A stretch of DNA of 64,000 nucleotides from Phascolarctos cinereus (lineage: Eukaryota; Chordata; Mammalia; Diprotodontia; Phascolarctidae): contig NW_018344004.1 in assembly GCF_002099425.1 (NCBI RefSeq), forward strand, positions 1,895,501 to 1,959,500. Direction: 5' to 3'. The translations under genes were made by a program, and so were the position numbers. Position 1 is the first letter of the stretch; every line of letters begins with the position of its first letter. Below are positions 1 through 11,334 of the stretch, piece after piece. The notes below the pieces were generated by a model. The model did not search any database and was not told the DNA's origin. It saw only the letters and a program-made list of their open reading frames with translations.

Positions 1-469
1 AGCATTCATTTTAAAACCAAGAATTAAGTGGTTTTAAAACTGATAGTTAAATAACTGAACTTTGGAAATAACTGGTCAATCTCAAGAGTATTACTCTTTG
101 AAGTCAGAGGACATGAAGAGGCAAAAGGACTGGATTCATTTCATCATTTCTCTCACTCATCTCAAGGTGCTAAAAGGATGTTTTTAAGCAATGGGAAAAA
201 AGAGGGATATTGGCATATTGGTACCTTCAGTTTGAAAGATTAAGAAAGATTGCAAAAGTTTATTTGATCAAAACATAAATTGCAAAAAAACCAAACAAAC
301 CATAAATTGCTTCCAGTCTATATGAGACCTTCTAAAACAAAACAAAGCAAGGCAAAAACTTTATTCAGACAGAATTTTCTTTTCTCTGAAAGGGACTCGG
401 ATGAAGTCTGTCTTTGTCTAACACACAAGTAAAGCTTAACAGTACAGGTTTGCTTCGTCAAGTGGTGTC
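1..469. other. Unrecognised AT-rich sequence
   Basis: No repeat family, coding frame or RNA gene is recognised here. There are short A-rich runs near 280-350. The L2 fragment begins at the right edge. Confidence 0.5.
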
Positions 470-1268
470 ACTCTCAACTTTTCACTTCATTCTCTACACA
501 TATCCACTAGCTGCCAGATCTTGTCATTTCTATGTTCATAGCATCTCACATATCTGACCTCTTCCCTTCATTCAAACAGCCACTAGTCTAGTTCAGGCCT
601 TCATCACCTCTCATACCACTACAACGGCTTTCTAATCTGTCTTCCTGCCCCAAGCCTCTACCTTCTCCAATCCATCCTTCATACAGAGGCCAAACTAACT
701 TTCCTAAAGCACCATCTGACCACTAGTCTATTCAGTAAACTCAAGTGGCTCTCTATTGCCTCCAGAATCACATATAAACTCACCTGTTTGAGACTTAAAA
801 CCCTGCACAACCTGACCTCCACCTAGCTTTCCGGGCTTACTGCACATGACTTCCTTCCACAGACACTATAATCCAGCCTCTCTGGCCTTCTTGCTATTCC
901 ATATACTTAGTATTTCACCTCCCACCTCATGCCTCTGTATTTGCTGCCCCTCTCCCCATGCCTGGAATTTACTCCTTCCTCACATTCATCTCTCAGAATC
1001 CCTAGTTTCCTTTAAAGATCAGCCTAAATGCCACCTTCAGCATAAGATCTGTCCTAATCTCCTGGCTCCTACTGCCTCCCCTCCAAAGTCACTTTGTACA
1101 TATTTTGCAAATACTTACATAGTCAGTCATTGTGTGTCCTACCTGCTAGGCTGAAGCTCCTTGAGGGCAGGGGCTATTTTTAGTTTTGTCTCTATTTTCC
1201 TAGAACCTACTACCTGGCACAATGTCTTGAACGTAGTAGGTGCTTAATAAATGTTTATTGATTGAGGT
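470..1268 (+). mobile_element. L2 LINE, 3' part
   Basis: This is the 3' section of an L2 LINE. It shows the pyrimidine-rich order typical of L2: a segment reading like 'catcacctctcataccactac', then 'ccaatccatccttcat', then 'gtggctctctattgcc', then a terminal part with 'ccttgagggcaggggct', 'acctggcacaatg' and 'taggtgcttaataaatgttt'. The open frame of 102 codons inside (846-1154) does not resemble a protein and is a chance frame. The copy is old and 5' truncated. Confidence 0.85.
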
Positions 1269-1304
1269 CTCTTTTTACATTGTTCTAGACATTAGCCTAT
1301 TCAT

Positions 1305-1420
1305 AGGATCATAACTTTAGAGCTGGAAGGGACATTAGAAGCTGCCTAGTTAAAGAAACAGGGGCCCCAAGAAGTTAAATGACTTGCCAAAATTTACATA
1401 GGTAGTTTTTGGACTTGGTA
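1305..1420 (-). mobile_element. MIR-type CORE-SINE fragment
   Basis: The plus strand reads 'ggatcataactttagagct', 'ggaagggacattagaagc' and 'agttaaatgacttgcc', which is the reverse of a therian MIR-type CORE-SINE. The head and part of the core are missing. Confidence 0.75.
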
Positions 1421-1454
1421 CATATAATTATCATCATCTCAAATTTTTAGAGTT

Positions 1455-1720
1455 CTTACCTTTCTCTACCTCAGTTCAAATCTTTCTTCTGTGAACCCTT
1501 CCCTGATTCTCATCTCCCCTGATACTGAAGCCACCTCCCTTCTCAAACCTCCTTTTTTCATTTGTCTCCACCCCTGTTGTTTCCTGCAGTAGAATGCAAT
1601 CTCCTTGAAGGTACAGGCAGCTTGGTCTTTCTGTTTTCCTACTTCCTAGAGTAGTTCCTTTACAGAGTAAGAATGTAACATTTATAACATTGAATTCAAT
1701 TGAATAAAATCTTTATCAAA
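1455..1720 (+). mobile_element. L2 LINE 3' end, eroded
   Basis: Pieces such as 'tgtgaacccttccctgattc' and 'aatctccttgaaggtacagg' match the end of L2, followed by an A/T-rich tail. It is more diverged than the neighbouring L2 copy and may be a separate insertion. Confidence 0.6.
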
Positions 1721-1724
1721 TATA

Positions 1725-2105
1725 TATTAAATACCTACTGCATGCGCCATCATCACTTTCCTGAGGAAGGACCTAAAACACCAAGGCATTAAATTTCTCA
1801 GCATTCACCACAACATTCCAAAGGTCTACTGAAATGAAATGCAAATGTTCTTTAAAACAAACAGCAATGCTGACTAGCAGTTTTTTTAAGTTTCCTTACT
1901 TCCAAGCAAGTACTAAAGTCACTTTGTCTATAAAAGCATGTGAATTTCATGAAACAATCTCATAAATAAAACCACCATTACAAATATTCTCACCCAACAG
2001 AATGAAATGCTGTGCGATTAATTTGAGAATAATGCTTTTCAATAAATCTTTGTCACAAGATTATAGTTTGTTTGTTTGTTTTACTGCTGAATAAATGTCA
2101 AATGA
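1725..2105. other. Unrecognised sequence
   Basis: No recognisable element apart from a short GTTT run near 2066-2080. Confidence 0.4.
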
Positions 2106-2106
2106 A

Positions 2107-2303
2107 GAGAGGCAGCTAGGTGGCTCAGCGGATAGAGCGCTGGGCCTGTAATCAGGAAGGCCAGAGTTCAAATATGGCCTCAGACACTAGCTGTGTGGCC
2201 TTGAGCAAGTCAATCCTATTTGCCACAGTGCCAGTCTGCCAGGAAACCCCCCCAAAAAGAGTCACAAAGAATCAGACACATCTGAGAATGACTAAACTGC
2301 AAT
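2107..2303 (+). mobile_element. RTE-tailed marsupial SINE
   Basis: The tRNA-like head begins with 'aggcagctaggtggctcag' and contains an A-box-like TGGCTCAGCGG and a B-box-like 'agagttcaaat'. The tail 'caaagaatcagacacatctg' corresponds to the BovB/RTE-like end of these SINEs. The middle is shortened. The 61-codon frame across it is a chance frame. Confidence 0.8.
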
Positions 2304-2304
2304 A

Positions 2305-2884
2305 AGGTATAAAGTGAGGATTATTAATCCTTTTCTCAACTACTGAGACTTTCTCAATTCCAAATAACTAAAACAGATTTTTATGTCCTGTTTACTATGG
2401 GTGGCATCCTAAGTTGGTTGCCCAGTGTACTATTATAAACTTACTCCTTTCTGAACATCTTAAAGAACAAAGAAACAGGTTATATCCTCAACAATTTCTT
2501 TAAAATATTTTTTATCCCTTTAAAAGTTATTTCTGACTAATGAACATGGGTCAGTTCTACCAGAGAGCACCCTAAACAGCTGGAAAAGATTTCATTTAGC
2601 AAAAAAGAACGTCGGGAAAAATCTGTCTTTTGTTCTTCTTGACAAAAAGAAAAAGAAAAAAATGACGCTGAACAATTATCCAACAAAAATGACAAGGTCT
2701 TAACAAAACACAATTGAAAACATTATGAATATATTAGGAAGAAAGCATACAAATGTATATATAATTCTACATGTTTCATACTTTATGAAAATTGTCATAG
2801 TAACTTTTTTCCTTAAGAATCCTTTATATTTATATAAAAATTTAGTATTTTGAAGAAAAACAATAAATTTGTTGCTTTTTACAA
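2305..2884. other. Unrecognised AT-rich sequence
   Basis: Nothing recognised. The 82-codon frame on the minus strand at 2700-2948 is low complexity and runs into the adjacent MIR, so it is not taken as a gene. Confidence 0.4.
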
Positions 2885-2904
2885 CAAAGAGAGGCAGCTT
2901 GCCA

Positions 2905-3017
2905 TAGGCAAGGGAACCAGTACTTATTAAGCACCAACTACATACCAAACATTGTGATAAGTACTTTATAAATATTTCATTTAATCTTCACATTAACAAT
3001 GTGAGGTAGATGCTATT
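2905..3017 (-). mobile_element. MIR 3' half
   Basis: The reverse of the MIR 3' part: 'acttattaagcaccaacta', 'agtactttataaatatttc' and 'gtgaggtagatgctatta' follow in the expected order. Confidence 0.8.
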
Positions 3018-3024
3018 ATCCTAG

Positions 3025-3240
3025 CATAGTGGAAACAGAGATAGTGCTATAGTCAGGAAGCCCTGGGTTCAAGTCCTGCTTCTGACACACACAGGCTGCA
3101 TGACTCTAAACAAATCACTTAACCTCATAATGCCCTAGGCAACCCTCTAACACTATAAATTGTAAATAGTTGTTAATTTGTACTGTTAGATTTTCTTGCC
3201 GGGAACTCCCTACATCACAAAAAGCAATCCAACGGAACAT
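3025..3240 (+). mobile_element. tRNA-derived SINE (THER2-like)
   Basis: The head reads 'ccctgggttcaagtcctgct' with a B-box-like core. It is followed by 'caaatcacttaacctca', 'ggcaaccctctaacactata' and a tail with 'gccgggaactccctac'. Two other copies with the same 3' half lie near 33420 and 58915. The family name is tentative. Confidence 0.65.
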
Positions 3241-3399
3241 TTTTAAGGAAATTCATTGTTTCTGTTTTGGTTATGTCAGACAAATTTAGAGTTGAAAATA
3301 TCTGGTCTTTCAGAAGAAATATCTATGATACTGTGATTAATTGAAAGCTTGGTAATGTCTTTGAGAGACTAGGATAACTCCTATAACTCTTATGACTAA

Positions 3400-3535
3400 G
3401 GTTCTCACGTGAATGAATGAATGAAAAAGTATTTATTAAGCATTATGTAAGGAGCACTGTGCTCAAGAGCAAAATATAAAACCAAACAGTCTAGGAGTTT
3501 ACATTCTAACAGGGGAAGACAATGTATGCAGGAGA
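3400..3535 (-). mobile_element. L2 3' end
   Basis: The reverse of the L2 3' terminus: 'gtatttattaagcattatg', 'gagcactgtgctc' and 'ggagtttacattctaacagg'. A TGAA repeat lies at the outer edge, as expected for an L2 end. Confidence 0.75.
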
Positions 3536-3555
3536 ATGGTGGCCAGGGAGAGATA

Positions 3556-3580
3556 GTTTGTTTGTTTGTTTGTTTGTTTT
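3556..3580. repeat. (GTTT)n microsatellite
   Basis: About six GTTT units. Confidence 0.9.
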
Positions 3581-3595
3581 AAGAGCATTCCAAGA

Positions 3596-3865
3596 ATGGC
3601 TAATGGCAGCTAGCTGGTGCAGCAGATACAGAGCCAGGCCTGGAGTCAATAAGACTCATCTTCCTGAATTCAAAGCTGGCCTCAGATACTTCCTAGCTGT
3701 GTGACCCTGGGCAAGTCACTTAACCTTGTTTGCCTCAGTTTCCTCATCTGTAAAATGAGCTAGAGGAGGAAATATCAAACTACTCCAATATCCTTGCTAA
3801 GAAAATCCCAAATGGGGTCATGAAGAGTCTGACACAACTGAACAACAACAAAGGATGGCTAATGG
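3596..3865 (+). mobile_element. RTE-tailed marsupial SINE with 11-bp duplication
   Basis: A nearly full-length copy (about 3607-3852). It has a tRNA-like head, a CORE-like middle ('gcctcagtttcctcatctg'), and the RTE-like tail 'gtcatgaagagtctgacac' ending in ACAACAACAAA. It is flanked by ATGGCTAATGG at 3596-3606 and again at 3855-3865, a target-site duplication that fixes both ends. Confidence 0.92.
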
Positions 3866-5104
3866 GGCTACAGAAGAGAGGACTGGCGTAACTTTTCCAG
3901 TAACAAAGGAAGCATTGATTTAATTATGGTTCCAGAATGGAAAAGGGATGAGGTGAAAGGTACACAAAGGGTACACTCTTCCTACTCCTATTCATTTAAT
4001 CTTACTCTCCCTGCCTCTGGACCAAAGACTACAACCTGGAGATTTTCACCCTTTCAGCTCTGGAACCTCCACCCTACCTCCCTCCCACCCACCTGTGGTT
4101 TTTCATCTGGCCCACTATTTCAGGAGGAATTCAGCCATGCTTCACTTTACTGGGCCCCACTGTCCTGATTGATAAGCATGTATCTGATACACTTTGGGGA
4201 ATTTCTCACCTTTCTGACTCTTGTCTTCTCCCAGGAGATATGATACCATACAGTGTATAATCATCACTTTCTCTTAAAAACACACCTTTCACAAAATTAG
4301 AACAAGAAATGTTTTATTTACAGATCAAAAGGGAAAAAATGGGACTCATGGAAAACAGAACCACCCATCAATGAACATCCCTGCCTCAGAGGATCATTTT
4401 GCCTCTGGCATGTAAAGTCATGCCTTCTCTTGTAACTAACTCTACACAGATTTCAGCAAGCAGTTTCAGTGCCATCACCTTTCAGAAATTCATCATCACT
4501 ATTAGCCTTTTGTCAGAAAAACATCCTTTCATGGGTCCTGTTTTTATACTGCAGCAGAGGGGGATGATTCAGAGCTGCTTTCTCCTAACAAGAAAAACAT
4601 ATTCTCTTTGAATTCAGCTCTAATGAGGTTCCAGACAAGAACATCTCCAATCTGGAATCTCTCTTGAACTATAGTTCCCATCAACTTTTGGTCTCACAGA
4701 AGTTATCCAAGGAGCTAAGACTCTCTCATTGCTTCCAAGGGGCTTTCCATTAGTGTTAACTAGGTTGATAAAGTGATTTCCAAGGAGAATTTAATCAAGT
4801 ATCCCAGCTTTTCACCAATTGTCTCTAAAGTTCTACTCATCTCCTTGCCTGTTGCTGGTGGGTTTATTCAAACTACCTGGAACTGTTCCCCAACACATCT
4901 AGAATAAAAGAGATTGTGACACAGAAGATTCAAATGGTCCAAATCCCTAGTAATATAGTGAGACAGTGGAGGAAAAATGAAACAAACAATAAAACAGAGA
5001 ATTCTTGATATACTCCAAAGTGAATTTTGTTATTTTGATATAACTTCTTCCTAATACAAATTCTATTTTAATACACTAATGAGGTTTTGTACATTTGTAC
5101 TATT
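3866..5104. other. Unrecognised sequence
   Basis: No family recognised. Near 4300-4335 a T-rich stretch followed by sequence without other repeats could be the reversed 3' end of a retrocopied transcript, but no protein was recognised on either strand. The short frames here are not supported. Confidence 0.35.
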
Positions 5105-5222
5105 TTTCTACTACTTTGTTTTTGTATGATCACAACTGTTTGATGCTTCTCCCATGTCCTTGCAGCACTTAGCTCAACAGACAATAAATATTAAATAAAT
5201 ACTTGATCGTTTGATTGATGAC
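5105..5222 (+). mobile_element. L2 3' end
   Basis: 'ccttgcagcacttagctcaa' followed by 'taaatacttgatcg' and a TTGATTGA end matches the terminal L2 sequence. Confidence 0.7.
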
Positions 5223-6829
5223 CTAGAGAAAGATTTCTCAATAAAATTACAACATAATGCATCTTTTTTTTAACCTTTTTCTTTGTGGCTTTATGTTCAT
5301 ATTCTTTTCCACAGTAAAATATCCTATGTTTCAATTGAGGGTATCTTTAAGCTTACTATACATTTTTACTCACATAAGACTCCAATGTTTACATGGATGC
5401 AAGTTGTATGAAGTTCATGGGAACTTCTAAAAATGAAATTATCTCAAAAAAAGGGGGAGGGCAGAAGGAGAGGAGTAAAGGGGAGGAGGGAGAAGAGAGA
5501 GAACATTTTTTGCCACCATTTTAGTAAAATCATGTTTGTATAAAACCTGAGTATGACCTATAATCAAGGCTGTTTTTCAATGTAGAACCATAATTTTTTT
5601 TCTTTAAAAGAAATCTTATTTTTAGGATGAGGCTTAAATTCAGATAAATAATAGTATTTGTGAGGATATATTAAATATAAGGGGTATGTCTGAGTTTCTC
5701 AATTGCATCTTCCAGTAGCTGCCATTAACAGATACTTCTGACATCATCTCAGATCCCGCATGTCAATAGTTAGGCTGGCTCGATGATTTTGGATGGTCTC
5801 ACCAGAATACCCAGGTACAAGACAAGCCAAGGTAAAGATTGAGTAAGAAGAGAAGACAGAAGTAGAAAGAATTTCCTGAATTCAGCAGGGTAACCCCCTC
5901 AAGCCACATCCCATCTTGCCTTGGTATTTTAGATATTGATACTTTCCCATTCTACCAACTCCAGACCCAAGGCTTTGATATTGTTGTGAAGGATCTAACA
6001 CTTTGCCCTTTGTGTGAGAGCAGCTAGGACTGTAAGAGCCAGGGGAGAGTCACCCATCCAGTAGAAAAACACACCACAAATATAGACAATCCTTTCTGTG
6101 GTTATCTGATGGTCAAGTCTTGCCATCTCATTATCACCATTGGATTGCGGCTTTGAATAGCTATTCAACTAGAAACACAGGACTCATGAAGGCTGATAGG
6201 CAAGAAAGTAGGAAGAAATGCTTTGGGAAGGTGATGGTGTTTGAGGAATTTTATGATATTGGTCATTTGATATTTCCTTGATATCACAATGGTTTTTTTT
6301 AAATTAAGTAAAATATTTTTGGAACCTCTACTATACGAAGACATAAAAATTCTAACTCTTCCCAAAGAAAGGAAGATTCAGTGACCAGGGGCCCTGATGC
6401 ATTATTGTGAATAGTTCTGAACCTAAAGCCAGTTAGATAACCCAGCATAGCTAGTTAGGATACCATTACATAATTACAAATTATTTGCAGATTTATAATA
6501 ATGAAGTTTAGTCCATTCATGAACATTTTTCTAAGTTTACTGACTACTCAACTGCCTCCTTAATTTCAGTTTCCACAGCTTGCTTAACATGGTACAGAAC
6601 ATAAATGGAACTTTTATATTTTAAGTTCTCTTCATAAATCACTATTTTTTATTCTCTTCAGTTTATATTACCAAAAATATCTAAAACTTTAATTACATAA
6701 ATCTTCCTACTCTCATTGAGCCCCATGGAAATTCATTTCATTCCTATTTTTTCATTTAGAGAATTTAAAATTTTAATTTCAAATAAGACTCTCCTCTCCC
6801 CATCATCCAAAGGCTATGCATAGAATGAG
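5223..6829. other. Unrecognised sequence with a purine tract
   Basis: A G/A-only stretch occupies about 5446-5505. The rest shows no repeat, coding frame or RNA gene that I recognise. Confidence 0.4.
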
Positions 6830-6965
6830 GAATTATAAATTTAGGGAGCTGAGAAGTCATCAATTCGAATCCTTTATTATACAGATGAAGAAACTAAGAC
6901 TGAAAAAAACTTGCCCAGAATCACATATCTAATCAATGTGTGAGGCAGAATTCAACAATTAAACT
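6830..6965 (-). mobile_element. MIR-type CORE-SINE
   Basis: The reverse of the MIR core: 'tacagatgaagaaactaaga' followed by 'acttgcccagaatcacatat'. Strongly diverged. Confidence 0.75.
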
Positions 6966-7195
6966 TGTCTACCCAAACAAAATGGACTATTAGACAAAGA
7001 ACTTGAACAGAAAAGAAAAAAGAAAAAAAAGCTACTGAAGAAATGAAGTATCAACATAGATTGCCTATGTTAATAAGATTCTTTTGGCAATTACTTTTAC
7101 TCTCTCATTATACTTTACGTGTGGATAGCTTAATGGTTCCCACCTACTCACCCATAAGAACCTTTTGTGAGGGTATCTGTCTCTGTCTAATAAAA

Positions 7196-7485
7196 ATTGT
7201 TGTTGAGTCATTTTTCAGTCGTCTCTGATTCTTCATGACCCCATTTGGGGTCTTCTTGGCAGAGATAGTAGAGTGGTTTGCCATTTCCCTCTCCAGCCCA
7301 TTTTGCAGATGAGGAAACTGAGAAAACAGAACTGAGAAACAGAAAACAGAAACAAAACAGAAAACAAGTACTTTCCCAGGGTCACACAGGTATTAAGTCT
7401 CTGAGGCTAGATTTGAACTCATGAAGATGAGTATTCCTGAGTCCAGGCCTGACACTCTATCCACAGTGTCACCTAGCTGCCCCCA
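7196..7485 (-). mobile_element. RTE-tailed marsupial SINE with internal A-rich expansion
   Basis: The plus strand starts with the reversed RTE-like tail ('tgttgttgagtcatttttca', 'ccatttggggtcttcttggc') and ends with the reversed tRNA-like head ('cacctagctgccccc'). Between 'gaggaaactgaga' and 'gtactttcccagggtcac' a stretch at about 7321-7366 repeats short GAAAACAGAAA-like units that other copies lack. Confidence 0.9.
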
Positions 7486-7539
7486 ACATAAATTATACAG
7501 TATACTTAATAATACTATTATAATGTTATGTTATATTTA

Positions 7540-7870
7540 TATCATGTTTTACAATTTACAAAGTACTTCCTTTACAAGAACCACATATAGTATAAAATCT
7601 CATTTGATAGATAATAAAACTGAGACCCAGAGAAGCTAAGTGATTTGCCACAAGCTCAGAGCTAGTTAAGTAGAAAGAATTTCTGCTACTTACAACCTAT
7701 AAGAGTTTGGACAAATCATTTACCCTTTCTAGGCCTCAATTTCCTTATCTATAAAACAAGGGAACCAAACTAGATGACCCCATATGTCCCTTAATGCTAT
7801 GCTATGCTATTAAGTTCAATCAGGAATTAAATCCAAGTCTTTGGATTCTAAATCCAGAGCTTTTTAATCA
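7540..7870 (-). mobile_element. MIR interrupted by a second MIR-like SINE
   Basis: The outer element is a minus-strand MIR: 'ttacaatttacaaagtactt', 'gagacccagagaagctaag', resuming near 7801 with 'caggaattaaatccaagtc'. It is split near 7665-7800 by a plus-strand copy of another MIR-type SINE ('tttccttatctataaaac', 'ccaaactagatgacccc'). Confidence 0.7.
7665..7800 (+). mobile_element. MIR-type SINE nested in a MIR
   Basis: The sense CORE segment 'gacaaatcatttaccctttc', then 'aggcctcaatttccttatct' and 'aactagatgacccc', ends in a short ATGCT repeat. It lies between the two halves of the outer MIR. Confidence 0.7.
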
Positions 7871-7999
7871 ATTGTAAAATATTTGCTACTGTTTAAATCC
7901 TTGCAAATAGGTAATGAGTACGAGGTCGATTTACTATGATTGTTATATCTAATTTTATAACTATGAATGTTAAAAACACCTTATAAAGGCAACACGATG

Positions 8000-8190
8000 G
8001 GAAACAATAGTGGGAAAAGCATTGGCAGCAGCCTTAGAACACTTGGCTTCTGATGCTAGCTCAGACACTAATTGGTTATATGACTGAACATAACATGACT
8101 TTCATGAGCCTTAGAGTCTTCACCTGTAAAATGGAAGATTGATCAGAAAATCACTAAGATGCCTTGCAACTCTAGATTTCTATGATTTAT
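8000..8190 (+). mobile_element. MIR-type CORE-SINE
   Basis: Sense-orientation copy: 'gctagctcagacactaat', 'cctgtaaaatggaagattga' and 'caactctagatttctatgat' occur in the family order. Confidence 0.7.
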
Positions 8191-8243
8191 TGATCTCAGG
8201 CCTATTGCTCTTATAGCTTCATTTAGTTTAATGAGACTTAAAG

Positions 8244-8458
8244 AGGTCATCTGGTTTGTTGTTGTTGTTGTTGTTGTTTGTCCTTCATTCTCAAAGAGGA
8301 CCATGACACCAGGAGGTGATGCAATGACTTGCTAGTGACTTGGATTTAAGTGAGGCAGATCTCTGAAAAGTCACCAGCCTCACTTTCTCCTCCAGAGCTA
8401 TCTGGGTCCAATGGCAAGATACAGATCAGGAAGACTGGAGATGGCCCTAGGTGATCTG
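8244..8458 (-). mobile_element. SINE with (GTT)n tail and 10-bp duplication
   Basis: The plus strand opens with a (GTT)n run, the reverse of a CAA tail, then 'cattctcaaagaggaccatg' and 'cttgctagtgacttgga'. It belongs to the same family as the copy at 18041-18221. Flanks AGGTCATCTG (8244-8253) and AGGTGATCTG (8449-8458) form a target duplication with one mismatch. RTE-type mobilisation is inferred from the tail. Confidence 0.82.
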
Positions 8459-8884
8459 ATCTAGTCCCTGCCTCAAAACAAGTACAAAAGTAACTCAGAT
8501 AACCAAGATGTTAGCAAAAAATGTGTCACACAAAAATGACTGGTAAAACATTTGAAATTCTAGATACTATAAAATGAAGAGAAGCAATTTGACATTTTCT
8601 ACTTGATCCATTCTAATGACATGTTGTGCTTATCTTAGGGTAAAAGGTCAGAAATCAGCAGCCTGTCAACATTGATAATCAAAACTTATATGTGTAATCT
8701 GATTTAACTAAGATCAGCCTGTAAGATTTTAATCTTTACTTCATTCTTTGATACTCTGCTATTAGGTATTTCTCCCTTTTGATGCCTCATTCAGTATTCT
8801 ATGTTAATTTTCTTTTCATGTTATTACTCAATAACACACATTTATTATGTGCCTACTGTATGCAAGATAATGGTGATTTTAAAA

Positions 8885-9045
8885 ATCGTAGGATCATAAA
8901 TTTAGAAGGGCCACCTGGACTGACACCCTCATTTTAGAGAGAAGTTAAATGACTGAGGTCAGCCATGTATGAAATAGCAGATACAGGATCAGAAACTGTG
9001 TCCTCTCACTCTAAATCCAAGTGTTCTTTCCACAGCACCACACAT
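8885..9045 (-). mobile_element. MIR-type CORE-SINE
   Basis: 'gtaggatcataaatttagaa', 'agagagaagttaaatgactg' and 'ctctttccacagcacc'-like pieces match a reversed CORE-SINE. Confidence 0.75.
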
Positions 9046-9430
9046 TTTAAAACCCAAATGGCAGCAAGTTTATAATGCATGTGGAAAGAAAGGACATGAA
9101 CACAAAAGCTCTGACCTAAAGGATGTCACAATATAAGTATAGAGCACTAGGAAAATTTAGAAGAGGAAGAAGACACTTCTGGCTTGGAGGATCAAGACAT
9201 CCTCTACAAAGTCCATTCCAATGCCTTCTCAAGATGTTGAGCTAACCCTGGGTCCTCAAGAACAATGACAATAAAACAGGACCGGCAAGTTCTATAATGC
9301 TACAAAATTTTCAGGTTTGGTCCTAGCCTTAGGTCATCTATGCTTTCTAAGGAACATACTTTATTGTATAAAGAGGTTGATCACCTTAATTCATGCCTTC
9401 AAAGGCACTAAGTTTTAGTGACTTCCTTCT
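9046..9430. other. Unrecognised sequence
   Basis: No repeat or coding signal recognised. Confidence 0.4.
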
Positions 9431-9447
9431 GAGACGACCTCTAATTT

Positions 9448-9525
9448 ATACATATATACACGTGAATATATGTGTGTGTGTAAGTATAGATGTGAGGCTA
9501 CATATATGTGTGTATATACACACGC
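9448..9525. repeat. Imperfect TA/TG microsatellite
   Basis: Alternating ATAC, TGTG and TATA units, imperfect throughout. Confidence 0.8.
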
Positions 9526-9639
9526 ATCATCTTTGCACATAGTTCTTTGCATGTTGTATCTCCCATTAGACAGAACTTGAAAGCAAGATCTATTTGTTTT
9601 TTATCCTGCATAGAAATTGCTTTGTAAATATTTGTTTAC

Positions 9640-9755
9640 ATCGTGTCTCACTCCTTGAGAGCAGCGACTGTAGTTTGCCTCTTTTTGTATCCCCAGCACT
9701 CAGCACAATGCCTAGCACATAGAGTGTGCTTAATGAATTCTCGTTGACTAGAATT
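9640..9755 (+). mobile_element. L2 3' end
   Basis: 'ctccttgagagcagcgact', 'tgtatccccagcactcagca' and 'cacaatgcctagcacatag' form the canonical L2 terminus, ending in a TTAATGAATT-like stretch. Confidence 0.88.
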
Positions 9756-9849
9756 CATGTGTGGGCCCCTTCCTCTTCCATGGTGACAATTGTAGAGTGG
9801 CCAAAAAAAAGGTGGCAGTAGGTACTAAACATCACAATTTTTAGACAAT

Positions 9850-10768
9850 CAATAAGTATTAGGTATCAGAATCTGAAAAGATCTCCATGAGCTAGAACAT
9901 TGGGCTGAATCTCATAAAATAAAATTTAATAGGAAATCAATATAAAACCCTATGCTTGGCTTGAGAAAATTGACTGCACAAGTGTACATCAGGCTAGGAC
10001 GGTTAAACAGCAGTTTATCAGGAAATTATCTGTGGGCTTAATGGACGACAAGCTCAATGTTTCCATAGTACCATGCTGTCATGGTTGTTGTTCATTCGTT
10101 TCAGTTGTGTCCAATTCTTCATGACCCTATTGGGGGTTTTCTTGGCAAAGATACTAGAGTGGTTTGCCATGTCCTGCTGAGGTGATAGTCCTGTTCTACT
10201 CTTCATTGGTCAGATCACATCTGGAGTGTTGTGTTCAGTTCCAGGACTCACTTCTTAGGAAGGGCATTTATAATCTGGAAAGCATTCAGAAAAAGGTCCA
10301 GGCTGGTGAATGGCATGAGATCTAGCCATGGGAAGATCAGTAGAAAAAGTAAAAATATTTAACCTAGACAGAAGAAAGCTTGGGGAGGTGGGGAGAAAAG
10401 GAGTTAATAGCTCACTTCAAGTATGTGACTGACTTCATATGGCAAGGAAGTAAGATTTCTTCTCTTTGACTCCAGAGGGCAGACTAGTACACAGTGGGTA
10501 GAAGTTATAGCAGAAGATTTGGGCTTGATTAGAGAGGGGAAAAAAAAAAAAACCTCTTAACAATTAAAGCTATCCAAAAGAAGACTGAGTTGCCTCAGGA
10601 GTTAGTGGATCACACTTCATTATATAGAGGTCTTTATGTAAAATCTTGATGACCACTTACTGAAGACTTTATAAAGAGGATTCTTTTCCCAGTGTATGTT
10701 GAATTTGACTCTCATGCCTTCCATCTCTGAAATTCCGTAAGTCTATGATTCCAGGAATGATGTTTAAT
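9850..10768 (+). mobile_element. CR1/L3 LINE 3' part, split by a SINE
   Basis: Hallmarks of the CR1/L3 3' region in order: 'caagtgtacatcaggctagg', 'taatggacgacaagctcaat', 'cacatctggagtgttgtgtt', 'cctagacagaagaaagcttg', 'gactccagagggcagactag', 'ttaacaattaaagctatcca' and the end 'ccgtaagtctatgattcc'. A SINE fragment interrupts it at 10083-10180. Several indels; no coding capacity remains. Confidence 0.85.
10083..10180 (-). mobile_element. RTE-tailed SINE, tail part only
   Basis: Contains only the reversed RTE-like tail ('gttgttcattcgtttcagtt', 'cttggcaaagatactagagt'), then stops. It is a 5'-truncated insertion into the CR1/L3 copy. Confidence 0.85.
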
Positions 10769-10769
10769 G

Positions 10770-11334
10770 ATGTTAAATAAAACAAAACATTAGTGAGAAC
10801 AATGACTGAGGAAAAACCACTGATTTAACCATTGCTGACCTTTGAGAATATTGTTTCAGTTGAATGATGATTAAAGAACCTAGATATCAAAATGCTGAAG
10901 AAAGAATAAGTGGAACAGAAAAAGAATCAACAGTGATAGATTTTCTAAAACTCTGGCAATAAAAGAGAGGAGAGAATGTGGTTGGTTTTTTTGGATTTCT
11001 TTTTAAGTCTAATCACATCTGAAGATCTTATTCCTAATATTAGTGAAATATCTATATTTGACTTTACATAACAATAAAATTAGATTGATCTGGCAATTTC
11101 ACACTGGAGTATATTTTGTTTTATAAGATTGACCAACCCTGTATCTCCAAGAAATGGGGAAATGGCCACCCCTGGCTTATTTTTAATGGACTCTCTGGTG
11201 ATTATATTCTCTTAGCTTAGACATATTTTAGAAATATAGGGGGGAAATTATTTCATAAATCCAGTTCCTGACTCCTCTGATCCCAATCTCAAACTGCACA
11301 CCAAGTTTCTTAGGAAATCCCTAATATAGTATAT
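10770..11334. other. Unrecognised AT-rich sequence
   Basis: No element recognised. A TTTT-GG run near 10985 has no obvious context. Confidence 0.4.

Noticed and set aside
4300-4700. Possible processed pseudogene on the minus strand
   Set aside because: A reversed AATAAA-like signal and T-rich stretch are suggestive, but no parent protein could be recognised and no target duplication was seen.
8252-8281. (GTT)n run as an independent microsatellite
   Set aside because: It is the reversed CAA tail of the adjacent SINE.
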